From: Vesta saturnalis
Lineage: Eukaryota; Arthropoda; Insecta; Coleoptera; Lampyridae
Direction: 5' to 3'
Assembly (NCBI GenBank): GCA_036346205.1
Contig: JARFJB010001974.1
Coordinates: 792,501 to 856,500 of the forward strand
Length of the DNA: 64,000 nucleotides
This document shows, piece by piece, positions 20,838-31,600 of this stretch. The translations under genes and the position numbers were made by a program. The notes beneath the pieces are model-generated. The model searched no databases and had not been told where the DNA came from. It worked only from the letters and a program-made list of their open reading frames with translations. The stretch's first letter is position 1. The number at the start of each line of letters is the position of its first letter.

Positions 20838-21662
20838 ATGCTAGTTAAGAAGCGAAAGAGTGTAGGTGGCGGTGGTTTGGTTAATGGTCTAATCAATAAA
20901 CTTCCGTTTGAATTACATTTACCTGGTTACCAGTATTGCGGTCCTGGTACAAATTTACAAAACGACTCGCACGCGGTGACCTCGGTATTAATCAATTAGA
21001 TGCTCAGTGCAAACTTCATGATATCAGTTACAGAGATTACCGAGATTTAGAAAGTAGACATAAAGCAGATAAAATTTTGCAAAAAAAAGCTTGGGAGCAC
21101 TTTAAATCATTAGACGCAACGCTAGGTGAACGAACTGCAGCTTTAGCAGTCAGTACCATCATGAAAGCAAAGAGAAAATTGGGAATGGGGTGTAAACGTC
21201 GATCTAATATGAAGAAGAAGAAGAAATGCAATGGTGGAAATTTATTGCATTTACGAAAGACAATAGCTAAAAAAAATTAAACCTAACGGAAATTTCACAG
21301 ACACAATAAAGTCAGCGCTTTCAACGGCAAAACGTGTGGTGAAAAATTTAGGAGGAAAGAGAAACATTAAAGTTCCTAGAGTAATTCCCCTACCTAAACA
21401 AGGAGGGTTTTTACCATTTCTTATTCCGTTATTCGCAGGATTATCAGCAATCGGTGCTTTAGCTGGCGGTGCATCAGGAATTGCTAAAGCAGTCAATGAT
21501 GCTAAAAATGCTAAAAAATTGCAGGAAGAGACATCGCGCCATAATCGCATGATGGAATCGGTCGCTATAGGCTCCATGAATAAGAAAGGCGGTGTACTAT
21601 ATCTAAAACCAAACAAATCTGGTGGTGGTGCATTATACTTAAAACCGTTTCCAAAAAACTGA
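20838..21662 (+). pseudogene. Minor capsid protein: phospholipase A2 domain plus hydrophobic segment, frameshifted
   Basis: The ATG frame begins MLVKKRKSVGGGG and contains the calcium-loop motif YCGPGT (residues 33-38), then goes off frame near 20945-20960. The second frame (to 21280) holds the catalytic DAQCKLHDISY, i.e. Asp-x-x-Cys-x-x-His-Asp-x-x-Tyr, and a Lys-rich tail. The third frame (about 21272-21662) has a Pro-rich basic stretch, a glycine/alanine-rich hydrophobic segment (FLPFLIPLFAGLSAIGALAG) and two repeated LYLKP motifs. Phospholipase A2 with this active site is known from parvovirus VP1 and from adintovirus-type elements, where it is thought to breach membranes during entry; the hydrophobic part recalls membrane-active adenovirus core or minor proteins. 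The second break falls in a run of eight A at about 21268. It could be two genes rather than one. Confidence 0.7.
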
Positions 21663-22010
21663 ATAGATTACCCGAAAGACCGTTAACGGATACTGATTTA
21701 AAGAAATACTCCAAAAACGTACCGTACTTTAGGGATATTTTTATGAGAGATAGCATACCTAAATTGCCACGGAAAAATGAATCTGGAATTATTAACTTAG
21801 ATAGCCAAAGAGGGCCAGGTACCCATTGGGTTTGCTACAAAAAGCGTGGTAAAAAGGTATGGTATTACGATAGTTTCGGTAATATTCGACCACCAAACGA
21901 TGTGATTAACTACTTTCGGGGGGTGTAAAATATATTATAATTACAACCAAGATCAAGAGTTTAATACAATTATTTGCGGACACCTATGCCTACAATTTTT
22001 ATATAAATAA
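21647..22010 (+). pseudogene. Adenain-like cysteine protease, frameshifted
   Basis: The frame is open from about 21647, overlapping the previous gene, with an internal ATG at 21743. It carries INLDSQRGPGTHWVCYKK, with the catalytic His in THW, and VWYYDSFG, with the Asp of the triad. The frame ends at 21928 in a run of G. The continuation in another frame to 22010 shows YNQDQEFNT (oxyanion Gln) and CGHLCL (nucleophile Cys). This order of His, Asp, Gln and Cys is that of the adenovirus maturation protease family, which cleaves capsid precursors. Total size, about 120 residues, is short for the family. A stop at 22008-22010 overlaps the TATA box of the next gene. The break at the G run is seen directly; function is from family knowledge. 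Confidence 0.75.
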
Positions 22011-22037
22011 TCAGCACAACATCAAATTTTCTCAGTT
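22000..22037 (+). promoter_or_regulatory. TATA box and initiator with a 4-nt leader
   Basis: TATATAAA at 22000-22007 and TCAGTT at 22032-22037, with the initiator A (22034) 34 bp downstream of the first T. The ATG of the penton-like gene follows at 22038, so the predicted leader is about four nucleotides. Confidence 0.75.
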
Positions 22038-22735
22038 ATGTCAATAACATTCAGTTTAGAAGGTGTTGGTAACACAGCTAGCTACAACTTCTATCCACCG
22101 ATAGAGCTAGATTTGGGGAAGAAATACGTTATTGGATTGGTTGGATTTTACGGCTGCAACAGCATTAGAAACATTTATGCAGGCAACGATAGATTTTATT
22201 TTAGAACAAATCCATCTCATTTGCAAGTGATTAATATTCCACACGGTGCATATGAGTTAGATGAAATTAACGATTATCTAAAATCTAAAATACCCACAGA
22301 AAAGTTTAGCATTAGAGCAAACAACAATACACTTAAATGCGAGATAAACAGTTCATTTGAGATTGATTTTACTAAAGAAAATTGTATTGGGCGCATGCTA
22401 GGGTTTGAGTCTAAAATATTAGAACCAAATATTTTACATACATCTGCGTTAGACATTCAAATACTTAGACACACTAATCTACACTAGAGTGCAACATTAT
22501 AAAGGGATCTTATCGAAACGGGAAACCTGCTAAAGTATTATATGAGATTGATGTTTCAGTTCCTCCAGGTTATCGTCTAGATAAAACTCCAAGCAATACT
22601 CAATATTTAGAAGTAAACACTGACATTATTAGTAATATAACAATTAATTTGACTAATCAAAAGGGTGAATTAATAGACTTTGGTGAAAGTGAACCATTCA
22701 CTGTACGCTTAGAACTAAAAAAAACATGGGTCTGA
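22038..22735 (+). pseudogene. Penton-like minor capsid protein, one frameshift
   Basis: The frame starts MSITFSLEGVGNTASYNFYP directly after the initiator. It runs 149 residues (YVIGLVGFYGCNSIRN, RFYFRTNPSH, YELDEINDYLK, TEKFSIRANNN) before a frame break near 22480. The open continuation to the stop at 22733-22735 has beta-rich segments (YEIDVSVPPGYRLDK, ITINLTNQKGE, FTVRLELKKTW). The alternating beta pattern, the size of about 230 residues and the place just before the major capsid gene fit the single-jelly-roll penton protein of Polintons. I infer the fold from pattern and synteny. Only one break in about 700 bp separates it from an open gene. Confidence 0.7.
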
Positions 22736-22806
22736 GAATTAATCCAGGACCAATTCCATCTTTCAAAAACTCATATAAAGACATCATCCCTACAGTAAGT
22801 CATTAA
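22726..22806 (+). CDS. Tiny open frame between penton and capsid genes
   Basis: Twenty-six codons starting at an ATG that overlaps the end of the penton-like frame in another phase (MGLRINPGPIPSFKN). No family is known to me. It may be chance or a fragment of a small late peptide. Confidence 0.2.
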   Translation: MGLRINPGPIPSFKNSYKDIIPTVSH

Positions 22807-22887
22807 TTAGTCATCAACCTTCATTGCGGTTAACATCTGCAGAGAAATACTTTTTAACGTCAATTGGTTTAAAAGTTCTCAACCACA

Positions 22888-24108
22888 ATGGCAGAATCGT
22901 TAAACGTCTTTCAAAACGTACATTTTGATGAAACTATAATTAAATCAGATATTCACACTTATCTTCCATATGGATCTTCTAAATATGGACCTTCCGAAGA
23001 AATACGAATCTTAATTCAAAGTCAAGATCTAATTACGGCAACTTTTGATAGTTTTCTGTACATAGAAGGTAAACTTGAGCTCAAAAAAGAAGATGAAAGA
23101 AAAGCATGCAGCTTAACCAACAATTTCCCGAACTTTCTTTTCCAAGAAATTCGTTATGAGTTAGGTGGTCAGAGAGTGGATGTTTGTAGAAACCCAGGAA
23201 TAACATCTACGCTTAAGGGATATATTTCGTATACGGCAAGCAAAAGCAAAGCACTAAGTCATTTAGGATGGTCACCAAAGAATGAAGAACCATTACAAGT
23301 AGAATTCGATGAGCAAAATGGAGAAAAATCTTTTACAGTATGCATACCATTGAACCACATATTTGGAATAATGGAGGACTATCGTCAGGTAATTGTGAAT
23401 ATGCGCAAAGAGTTGGTTTTAATTCGATCTAGAAGCGATACAAACTGTTACTATGGTGAAGTTGATGCCGCAATAACCTTAAATAAAATTCAATGGAAAG
23501 TACCGCACTTAACACTTAGTGATGCTGCGAAACTTAACTTGTTTCAAGGAATCAATAAAAATTCTATTATTACTGTTCCATTTCGACAATGGGAGTTGTA
23601 TGAATTGCCTGATTTAAAACAAGCAACCTCAGACATATGGCCGATAAAAACATCAACGCAACTGGAAAAACCACGTTGGATAATTGTTGCATTCCAACAA
23701 GGTAAAAGGTATACAAGGTCGGCAAGGGCCGGAAATTTTGATCACATTAACATCAGAAATCTTAAAGTACATCTGAATTCTGAGTATTATCCATATGAAG
23801 CAATGCATTTGAACTTCAGTGCTAACCAATATATACCTGCCTATCGCGATTTTTTGAAATTTCGATGTGATTACTATGGTGAAGATGATAAAGATGCATT
23901 ATTCAACTATTCCGAATTCAAATCATGTCCAGTATTTGTAATGGACTGCTCTAAACAAAATGAATCATTAAAAAACTCAACAGTGGACATCAAATTGGAA
24001 ATGGAATCTCTAACACCTTTCGATCATGGAATCGTTGTATATGGTCTTATTCTCCATGATGCTATTGTACAGTACAGTCCACTCACCGGAGAAGTGAAAA
24101 AATTATAA
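22888..24108 (+). CDS. Major capsid protein (hexon-like, double jelly-roll family)
   Basis: An intact 406-residue frame from MAESLNVFQNVHFDETI to a stop at 24106-24108. Recognisable stretches include YLPYGSSKYGPSEEIRI near the N-terminus, LFQEIRYELGGQRVDVCRNPG near residue 90, HLTLSDAAKLNL near 210, VPFRQWELYELP near 230 and TPFDHGIVVYGLILHDAI near the C-terminus. The pattern matches the capsid proteins of invertebrate Polintons, long annotated in databases as homologues of a C. elegans hypothetical protein (F54H12.2, from memory). Length is in the usual range of about 400 residues for this branch. The protein forms the trimeric building block of the icosahedral shell. It has no obvious TATA box of its own. 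The frame is undamaged, in contrast to the polymerase and integrase. Confidence 0.85.
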   Translation: MAESLNVFQNVHFDETIIKSDIHTYLPYGSSKYGPSEEIRILIQSQDLITATFDSFLYIEGKLELKKEDERKACSLTNNFPNFLFQEIRYELGGQRVDVCRNPGITSTLKGYISYTASKSKALSHLGWSPKNEEPLQVEFDEQNGEKSFTVCIPLNHIFGIMEDYRQVIVNMRKELVLIRSRSDTNCYYGEVDAAITLNKIQWKVPHLTLSDAAKLNLFQGINKNSIITVPFRQWELYELPDLKQATSDIWPIKTSTQLEKPRWIIVAFQQGKRYTRSARAGNFDHINIRNLKVHLNSEYYPYEAMHLNFSANQYIPAYRDFLKFRCDYYGEDDKDALFNYSEFKSCPVFVMDCSKQNESLKNSTVDIKLEMESLTPFDHGIVVYGLILHDAIVQYSPLTGEVKKL

Positions 24109-24130
24109 TTATTATTGTAATATAGTCTAA

Positions 24131-24175
24131 TATATAAATAAAGATGTTGTAATTATTCGTTTAGTTTTATTTCAT
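24131..24175 (+). promoter_or_regulatory. TATA box upstream of the packaging ATPase
   Basis: TATATAAATA at 24131-24140, 23 bp after the capsid stop codon. Initiator-like TTAGTTT and TTCATCC lie at about 24162-24175 and the ATG is at 24185, giving a leader of only 10-20 nt. Confidence 0.6.
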
Positions 24176-24184
24176 CCATCAAAG

Positions 24185-24868
24185 ATGAAAGTAGTTGCTC
24201 AGAAACAAAAACTCCCCATTCAAAATCATGACTTTGATGAAAAGTCTATTACTTCAAAACATGGTGATTTACTTCCTAGTAGTATACGTGGTATTATATG
24301 TGGTCCCTCCAATTGTGGTAAAACAAACGCAATGATCAGTCTGCTTACTGAAAAAAATGGTTTGAAATTTAAACATGTATACGTATACTCTAAGTCACTG
24401 AATCAAAACAAGTACAAACTTTTACAGGAAATCTTACTTCCAATGAAGGACATAGGTTACTTTACCTTCAGCGACAATCAAGATGTGATTGAGCCTAATT
24501 GTGCAAAATCAAACTCTATTTTTATCTTCGATGATATCGCTTGTGAAAAGCAAAATAATATAAGGGCATATTTTTCTATGGGTAGGCATAACGATATTGA
24601 CTGTTTCTATTTGGGTCAAACTTACAGTAAAATTCCAAAGCAATTAATTCGTGATAATGCGAATCTAATTATATTATTTGAGCAAGATGAATTAAACTTA
24701 AAACATGCGTATGAGGATCATATAAGTCCCACCATAAGCATGAAATTGTTTCGGAACATGTGTTCAAAGTGTTGGGTAGATCCGTTTGGTTTCATGGTCA
24801 TAAACAAGGATGCTGAAGTTAATAATGGTCGCTATAGGAAAGGATTTGATGAATATATAATACCTTAA
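24185..24868 (+). CDS. Genome-packaging ATPase (FtsK/HerA type)
   Basis: An intact 227-residue frame. Walker A is GPSNCGKTN at residues 40-48 after a short beta strand (GIICG), and Walker B is SIFIFDDI at about 111-118. Further marks are YFSMGRHNDIDCFYLGQTYSKIP, with the QTYS sensor-like strand, and a basic C-terminus. This is the A32-type motor of Polintons and large DNA viruses, which pumps the genome into the capsid using ATP. It directly follows the capsid gene with its own TATA box, the usual late-gene arrangement. Length is typical. No break is seen. Confidence 0.85.
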   Translation: MKVVAQKQKLPIQNHDFDEKSITSKHGDLLPSSIRGIICGPSNCGKTNAMISLLTEKNGLKFKHVYVYSKSLNQNKYKLLQEILLPMKDIGYFTFSDNQDVIEPNCAKSNSIFIFDDIACEKQNNIRAYFSMGRHNDIDCFYLGQTYSKIPKQLIRDNANLIILFEQDELNLKHAYEDHISPTISMKLFRNMCSKCWVDPFGFMVINKDAEVNNGRYRKGFDEYIIP

Positions 24869-25028
24869 ACTGGTTTCAGTAGTAACTGATCTGTTTAGGT
24901 ATTAACAGCTATCTGTTTAGTGTAAACAGCTACCTGTTCAAGGTGAACCGGTACCTGTTTGTCGCAACAGCTACCTGTTCATGGTAAACAGGTACCTGTT
25001 CATTAAATCCGTTTTGGTATATAAGGTG

Positions 25029-25088
<60 letters not shown>
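25029..25088. repeat. (AT)n microsatellite
   Basis: About 60 bp of pure AT repeats, expanded next to a TATATAAGG sequence (25017-25025). Confidence 0.95.
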
Positions 25089-25092
<4 letters not shown>

Positions 25093-25216
25093 CCTTAAAC
25101 CGCATTCAGCAGTTGTAAACAGCTACCTGTTCAAGGTGAACCGGTACCTGTTTGTCGAAACAGCTACCTGTTCATGGTAAACGGATACCTGCTCATTAAA
25201 TCCGTTTTGGTATATA

Positions 25217-25279
<63 letters not shown>
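25217..25279. repeat. (AT)n microsatellite
   Basis: About 60 bp of AT repeats following the second TTTTGGTATATA phrase. Confidence 0.95.
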
Positions 25280-25284
<5 letters not shown>

Positions 25285-25399
25285 ATACCTTAAACCGCAT
25301 TCTGCAGTTTAGTAGTAACTGATCTGTTTAGGTATTAACAGCTATCTGTTTAGTGTAAACAGCTACCTGTTCAAGGTGAACCGGTACCTGTTTGTCGCA

Positions 25400-26532
25400 A
25401 TGGATAACAAGGAGAGGATATTAAAGAAAAAATTATTCAGGCTCGTAAAATAATACGGCAGAAGTATAACAGTATTAAGACTGCTCGCATTGATAATGAA
25501 AGAACATTCGAAAGTACTTATAAGCCGTTAATAGAACCTCTAACTGAAATAGTAAATAAAATCGATAAAAACACCTAAAAAGGAGGAGGTCATTGATGTT
25601 AAACCTAAAAACTACCCGTATTCATATTTCCAAGGAAGCATGCTACTATCCCCACTAGCCCGCTAGCTCAAGTTCAACGGACCCCAGGTCTCACTCCATT
25701 AGGTGATTCAAGTAAGGGTGCTACTAGTCCACTAGCTCAGCTTCCGTTTTTCAAAGAAATCCTCCCCAAGTCTTCCATCTTTCTTAGAAACATCCGTCAT
25801 GGGAGAGATTAATACTGGGAGGAAGAAGAAGAACTGTCTAGTATCGCAGATGATTCCCATAATGAACCCATCTCAGAAGAATTTCTCGAGCAGTACAATG
25901 AATTGCCACGTATATATGTTGAACGTATTTTAAAGAATGCTGAAGGTGATATTGATCATACGTATGGAGTCCACTATGATACCAAAACTGATAAATGGAC
26001 AATTGGTAATACACCCATCACAATTAAAGGAGACGATATAATTATTAAAGGTGTCATGTATAAAGGGACTCCTGGATTATATGATCTGCTTATTATGAAT
26101 GAACCCGACTTAAGTCTAGTAAAGTCAACAGATAGAAAAAAATATAGAACTATTTTAGAGGCTACGAATGTAGTAAGGCGTGATTATGACGTAAGTGCAC
26201 AGATTCGAGGAAGCCGCAGCAAAAAGTATACACAAATAATCAAACCCTTGCTGTCATCATCACCCACCACAACCAAGGGAGGAGGTGGAGCTATTTTTTT
26301 TAAGGAATTAACAAACAGACCCATTGAATATAAATATTGGAATGATATACATGAACTAATTCGTGATCTGGAAGTATTGTGGGCAGAAAAATTAGCGGGA
26401 AACACAGGTGTTGTAAATGACATAATATCAATTGTAGAAGAACTATATGAAGATGGATACATTGAAAAACCGAACAACCGCTTTTTAAACAATATAAATG
26501 AGAATGCATTGATGTCGACATGTCACAACTAA
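25400..26532 (+). pseudogene. Coiled-coil/DUF8207-type Polinton protein, several frameshifts
   Basis: The ATG at 25400 directly follows the palindrome array. After four codons the frame changes and a helical, Lys-rich segment follows (KEKIIQARKIIRQKYNSI, FESTYKPLIEPL). Another change near 25575 leads to a Ser/Pro-rich linker with repeated TSPLAQ phrases. From about 25870 the frame is open to 26532 (internal ATG at 25903): YNELPRIYVERIL, DHTYGVHYDTKTDKW, GTPGLYDLLIMNEPD, KKYRTILEATN. The GTPGLYDLL block is the mark of the DUF8207 domain, common in arthropod proteins of this mobile-element origin; its function is unknown. At least three or four frame breaks fall in the first half. Confidence 0.65.
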
Positions 26533-26970
26533 AATCCCCTTGACAAATTTGGAAGTTCATATGTCCAGTATCAATTAAAGAAACTAGCTCCTCAGTTTAA
26601 ACAGATTGATGCTAATCAATTTGATATTGAGAATAAGAGACTCAGCAATGTGGCCAATCCCATAGATCCTCAAGATGTCATCACTAGACAATATTATGTA
26701 TCAACAAGGTTCGATTTGGATGGAAATCGTTTGACACAGTTAGCTGACCCTGAAGAAGATGGTGATGCTATAAATAAAGGATACCTTGATTTCTGTTTAC
26801 AAGCAGTTCGGAACACTTTCAAAGGAAACGCCAACGCTTATCTAGCGCTGGAGGAAAAACTACATCAACTTAAAGAAATTGTGGATAAATTAGCACCATG
26901 TCCAAATTACAACTCGTCAACGAATTGCACAAACCTGCACGAAAAAATTTTAAACGAAGGCGAACAATAA
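26518..26970 (+). pseudogene. Fibre- or spike-like protein, one frameshift near the start
   Basis: The ATG at 26518 gives seven codons before a frame break near 26540; the rest is open to 26970. It has a helical lead (QYQLKKLAPQFKQ), then two repeats of a stalk-like motif (FDIENKRLSNVANPIDPQDV and FDLDGNRLTQLADPEEDGDA, each followed by a (T/N)(R/K)-x-Y), and a C-terminal coiled-coil-like stretch (LALEEKLHQLKEIVDKL). Such N-K-R-L-x-N-V-A-x-P-x-D repeats are familiar from phage tail-fibre shafts and fibre-like proteins of Polinton relatives, so an attachment spike is plausible. It overlaps the integrase start by 73 bp. Function is inferred from pattern only. Confidence 0.55.
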
Positions 26971-27795
26971 TTAGAGGTTTTGATGATCTTTGGCAAGCAG
27001 ATTTAGCTGAATTTAACACATATGCCAAACAAAATAAGGGTTATAAGTATATATTAGTGGTCATCGACTGTTTTTCGAAATACTTATGGACTAAAGGATT
27101 AAAACGAAAACAGGTCAAGAAGTTACCAAGGCCATGCAAACAATCTTCGAAAAAGGTCGGAAACCTACCAATTTGCAGACAGATGCAGGAAAAGAATTCT
27201 ACAATGAGCATTTTACTAAACTAATGCATCGTTATGGAGTCAATCATTACTCTACCTATAGCACAAAGAAGGCTGCAATTGCTGAACGTGTTATCAGAAC
27301 CATTAAAGGTGCTCTATATAAGTCATTCAGCCTGCAAGGTAAATACAAATGGATTGATACAATTGATACCATAACTATGGATTATAACAATCGTAAGCAT
27401 AGAACTATTAGAATGAAGCCCAAAGATGTTGGTAATCATACAAAGCTAGAGGCTTACACTAACATAAAAATATTCGATAGGAATCGATATTCTGTCGGTG
27501 ACATAGTACGAATCAGTAAATTTAAAAATATTTTCGCCAAAGGATACACACCCATTGGTCTAGTGAACTATTTAAGATTGTGAAAGTTCGCATTACTAAC
27601 CCCACTACATACATGCTGGAAGACATGAAGGAAATCCTGTACTGGGAGGGTTTTATGAACATGAATTACAAAAACAAAGTATCCTGATGTATATCTAGTA
27701 GAAAAAGTGCTCGCTCCAAGAATAATAAGTTATTCGTAAAATGGTGGGGATTGGATGAAAGATCATGGATCAATAAGGATGATATTATTTTATAA
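26898..27795 (+). pseudogene. Retroviral-type integrase with C-terminal chromodomain, frameshifted
   Basis: The first frame starts MSKLQLVNELHKPARK at 26898 and has the first catalytic Asp in WQADLAEF (about 27000), then ILVVIDCFSKYLW. The frame changes near 27115. The second frame (to about 27560) has the second Asp in TDAGKEF (27182) and the Glu in AAIAERVIR (about 27284), with 33 residues between them by my count. Two or three more changes lead to a chromodomain-like end (YPDVYLVEKVL, FVKWWGLDERSWI) and a stop at 27793-27795. Polinton integrases insert the linear element, and the chromodomain is thought to direct site choice. All three acidic residues survive, but the gene is split at least four times. 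An AATAAA lies near 27880. Confidence 0.8.
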
Positions 27796-27933
27796 CATTT
27801 AACCTGTACTTTGTGAAACAAATTACTTATATTAGTTATATATATATATGTTTGTAGAAAAGATGTAGCTCTTAGATGAAATAAAACACACACACAAAAG
27901 AATAGTATTTTATTTTTAAATATTACATTTATT

Positions 27934-28675
27934 TTAAAATTTCATTATCTTATAAAGTGAACCTAAAGTACTTCTAAAATCACTTAAATTACTGGATGGC
28001 CATATACCCGAATCTGGTCCACACCTCCATCCCAAACAGGAATTTGAATTTGTTTCACCTTTATTGATGTTGTCTAGTATCCAGTAATAAATTTTGTGAT
28101 GTTCCTCGTTTTCCCATGGTTGAAACTTATAGTTAATGTTTTGTTCTAATAATATTTCAATCAAAATATCGAGGCATTTGTAATTAGCATAATATGCTGC
28201 TTTCTCAATACATTCAGTTATAATAAATAATGTATCTTTATAAGCAGAATTAATATTCTCTAAGCTAGATTTAACATTTGTTGAATCATCATCATCACGC
28301 CCATAATAAGTTGTATACATACATTTTAAGCGGTACGTTACCAAGTAAATTCATATCATCTAAGATTTTATCAACTTCATTAAAAGTTAATGAATTGTAA
28401 CCTTTATTAATGCACAATTTTGTAAAACTTTTAATGCTATTGTCCAATTTAATTTTTTTATCAAATAATGTCTTAATAATAACTTCATTTGCACACTTTG
28501 AATTTATAGCACACCAGTTAAAACACTCATCAGGAATAATAATATGTTGTAGTATATGCAATACAAAGCTTTCAGAGGAACACTTCCCCATCAAAGAACG
28601 CTTCAGGTACTTTCTGTAGATTTGATCACTACTGCACCATAGTTCATCATGCAGTTTATTTTCAAGACTGCTCAT
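27934..28675 (-). pseudogene. Helical protein of unknown family (ankyrin-like?), one frameshift
   Basis: The minus-strand ATG at 28675 starts MSSLENKLHDELWCSSDQ. The frame runs to 28295, where a second overlapping frame carries on to 27934. The joint lies near 28340. The protein would be about 240 residues of alternating helices (ESFVLHILQHIII, NEVIIKTLFDKKIKLDN, AYYANYKCLDILIEILLEQN), with loose ankyrin-like spacing such as CLDILIEILLEQNINY. I do not recognise a specific family. It is convergent with the integrase and immediately downstream of the polymerase on the same strand, so it may share its transcript. A host-interaction role would be a guess. Confidence 0.45.
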
Positions 28676-28677
28676 AA

Positions 28678-31600
28678 TTATTGTTTTTCTGAAACAGAAG
28701 TTAAAGTAAAGTTAAATCCCCAAGGTCTAGTATCTGTGAAATTGAAATTTACCAATCGTTTATCATCGTAAGGACTAAGTATTACTTTATTCTGTTTTAT
28801 TGTAAACACATCATGTCTCTTTGACCTTATCAAATATTGATATCTCCTTATTACGTTACCATCAAACAAAATATGTTTATAATCATTTATCGTGATCTGT
28901 TTGATGCTTGCATGGGTAGAACCCTTTCATTTTTATCAACAGTGTAAGCATACATTTTTGCACGAAGTCCTACAAATTCCAACATAATTGCGCCATGATT
29001 TTCATCTTTCATTAAGCCGGGGACTTTTTTATTTACTAATGGAATTCCAAAGATATTTTCAGGACTATAGTCAGATGTATCGAATTTATCAATGTCTTCT
29101 TTAATGTACTCATAGATATCAGGAACCGAAAATGTGTATATAAGGCTATCTGTATCTGTGTACAAGAGCTTGGAATTATTTGGAAACTTAGGTAGGATGT
29201 AACCATAATGAAAATTGTATAAAAAAGTTTTTGAAACGTCTAAAACACTGAAGCCTGCATATATGGGTTTATTTAGATATACTTCCAGCTTGTTCATTTG
29301 AATGAATATTGTACAACTATGAAAATTTGGTTTTGATATGTAAGCACGAGCACCATAGCGACCCTCCCATTTGGTTACTAAACGTATATCCTTATGTTTA
29401 CGTACATTTTCCATCAGCTTCCCAAAAACGCTATTAATCATTAATTTATAAAAATTCTTATCAAATTCATTTTGAGATTGCTGACTCATGGTGGTATTTA
29501 AATCGATATATTTTTTTAACCATGGGGACTGTTTCAAACGTAATATACGATGCACTTTTACCAACTTTAATCCATATTTTAAATATACTTTCAAATTTCT
29601 GTAATGAATTACGTAATTACGTTTTGGATACAATGTAAGTAATAATTTTTTTATTTTAGAATTTGAATCAGGTACGGTGGAACCATATGTTCGGGTGCCA
29701 ATGGTAGATCACTGTGGCTCTCATGTAATTCTATGGGGTAATCTAAATCACACTCGACTATATAGCGAATTTCCGAATCATCGGGATGGTTTATTAAATC
29801 TAAAGTTTCAAAATTATTAACAAAAGAAAAATCACCAAATGGTAGAAATTCTGACATGGTGGCTCCGTATAAATTATTTACGTCGTAGTACATTAAATAC
29901 ACACTTTCGGAAGTGGAATCAAATTTTTCCCCCATGTACTTATTGTTAGCTTTAGCATACCGATTAGAACATTGAGCCACACCACCCTAATTCCTCTTTC
30001 AATAAACATTATCATATCAATATCAGTAAATAGTTCTAACTTTACTTGTGTAATTTTAAGCATAGCATCGAATGCTAAACCGGGGGCTGTATAATAGTGC
30101 AGAGGATCAAGTTTGTAAGTACTTAAACAAGTTTGCCGAAAATTTTCGAAAATATCAGCTAAAAGTAGAACGTCCGTTTTAAATACAAATCTGAGTACTC
30201 CCTAACGATCTAATATGAAATTTGTTCCAAACATTAACCGCATGTGTAAAACTAACATCATTGATTCCGTCATTATTAAGATGACTAAAAAACGCTTCCT
30301 TAGGAGGTAGCCTGGTTTCGTCTAATTTATCCCACGTATCAATATACTCATAAGGAAACACACCTTTGCGAACTAGTAAAGAAAATTCTTCTTCATTGTT
30401 ACAATTAGCTCGGTAATAACTTTTTACTATTTTCCAAATAGTTTGATAACTTTTCAATACTACTACTCATAAATCTGAAAGAGTCAATAAATCTAAACTT
30501 AATTTTACTACCTTCTATTACTTTTGTGAAAGAGATATATCTTTCTTTGTTTATGGGTAGGAGTGAAATCGTACCGGGAATAGTAGCCAATTCTCTAATG
30601 ACGAAATGGCTATCATAACCTGACAAATTATGAAACACAACCGGTAAGATGTGAGAGTCTTTATAGTTTAGGTTACAATTCCGATGTGATGCTCCTCGAA
30701 ATGCTCCAGTGAAATGGTTGTGGTCTCTGACCTTTATATCATTATCTGTAAATGGTTTTTCGCAAATGTGACAAATCGTGGTGCTTTCAAAGTGTTCAAC
30801 CTGATTGTGAGTTAAAGTACCCATAGGAATTATTTTATTGATGATTTCGGTGCTCCAATGTGCAATACTTTGAAGCTCTTTAACAAACCATTGAATGCAA
30901 TCATTTCCTCTATAAAGCCTAAATCGAGATAAAGAATCATTGTATGAACACTTTAAGTAGTAAGCAATGCTAAAGGGTATATGTTTGGAATGAAATAGAG
31001 TATTACCTCCAAGTGATGTTAAATTTGTACACTTTTCTATAATACTTTCTAAATCCGCATAAATTACAAACGGTACCTTTTCCTGAAATGCGAAATTTTT
31101 GAACTGCAGAAACATTTCCGCTTCGGTAGGCATCCTGACTGAACATTTATTAAGTTGATGACAGAGAGTGACATGTTTTTGTAGAAGGTGATCTGAAGAA
31201 AAGTGATTCAAGCATTGATAACAAATAAACATCTTGTGCCCCCTACTCGATAGTTGTTTAGAAAAAGAGCTGACATATTTTTAATCCACGCGAAATGATA
31301 AACAGTATTATTTTTTGTATTAATAGCATCAGCAGTAGAACCCTCAGAATGACAATTAGGCGAAAGTACTAACAGATTTATAGGTTCCCTGACACTATTT
31401 TTCTGATTTACACTTAATACTAGCGGTAATACACCTTTCCCCTGAATGCAAAACAAATTAATGGAGAGGTTGTTTAATTTTTCAAATTTTTTTACATCAT
31501 CTATTTTAATGGGAAGGAATTGAACCATAATTCAAAACATCTCTAAAATGAGGATAACTGTAAACTCTATCTGAATGAAGTTGCACTGGGTATAATGCCG

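Larger units (their letters stand above)
24870..25399. repeat. Triplicated array of ACAGCTACCTGTT palindromic units with (AT)n spacers
   Basis: Each block has several roughly 24-bp units built on ACAGCTACCTGTT or the perfect palindrome AACAGGTACCTGTT (near 24985). The blocks are about 24865-25025, 25090-25215 and 25285-25399, each starting with an ATACCTTAAAC phrase and separated by (AT)n tracts. Blocks one and two end with TTTTGGTATATA, a TATA-like element; block three runs into the ATG at 25400. It probably holds regulatory or recombination sites. Confidence 0.8.
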
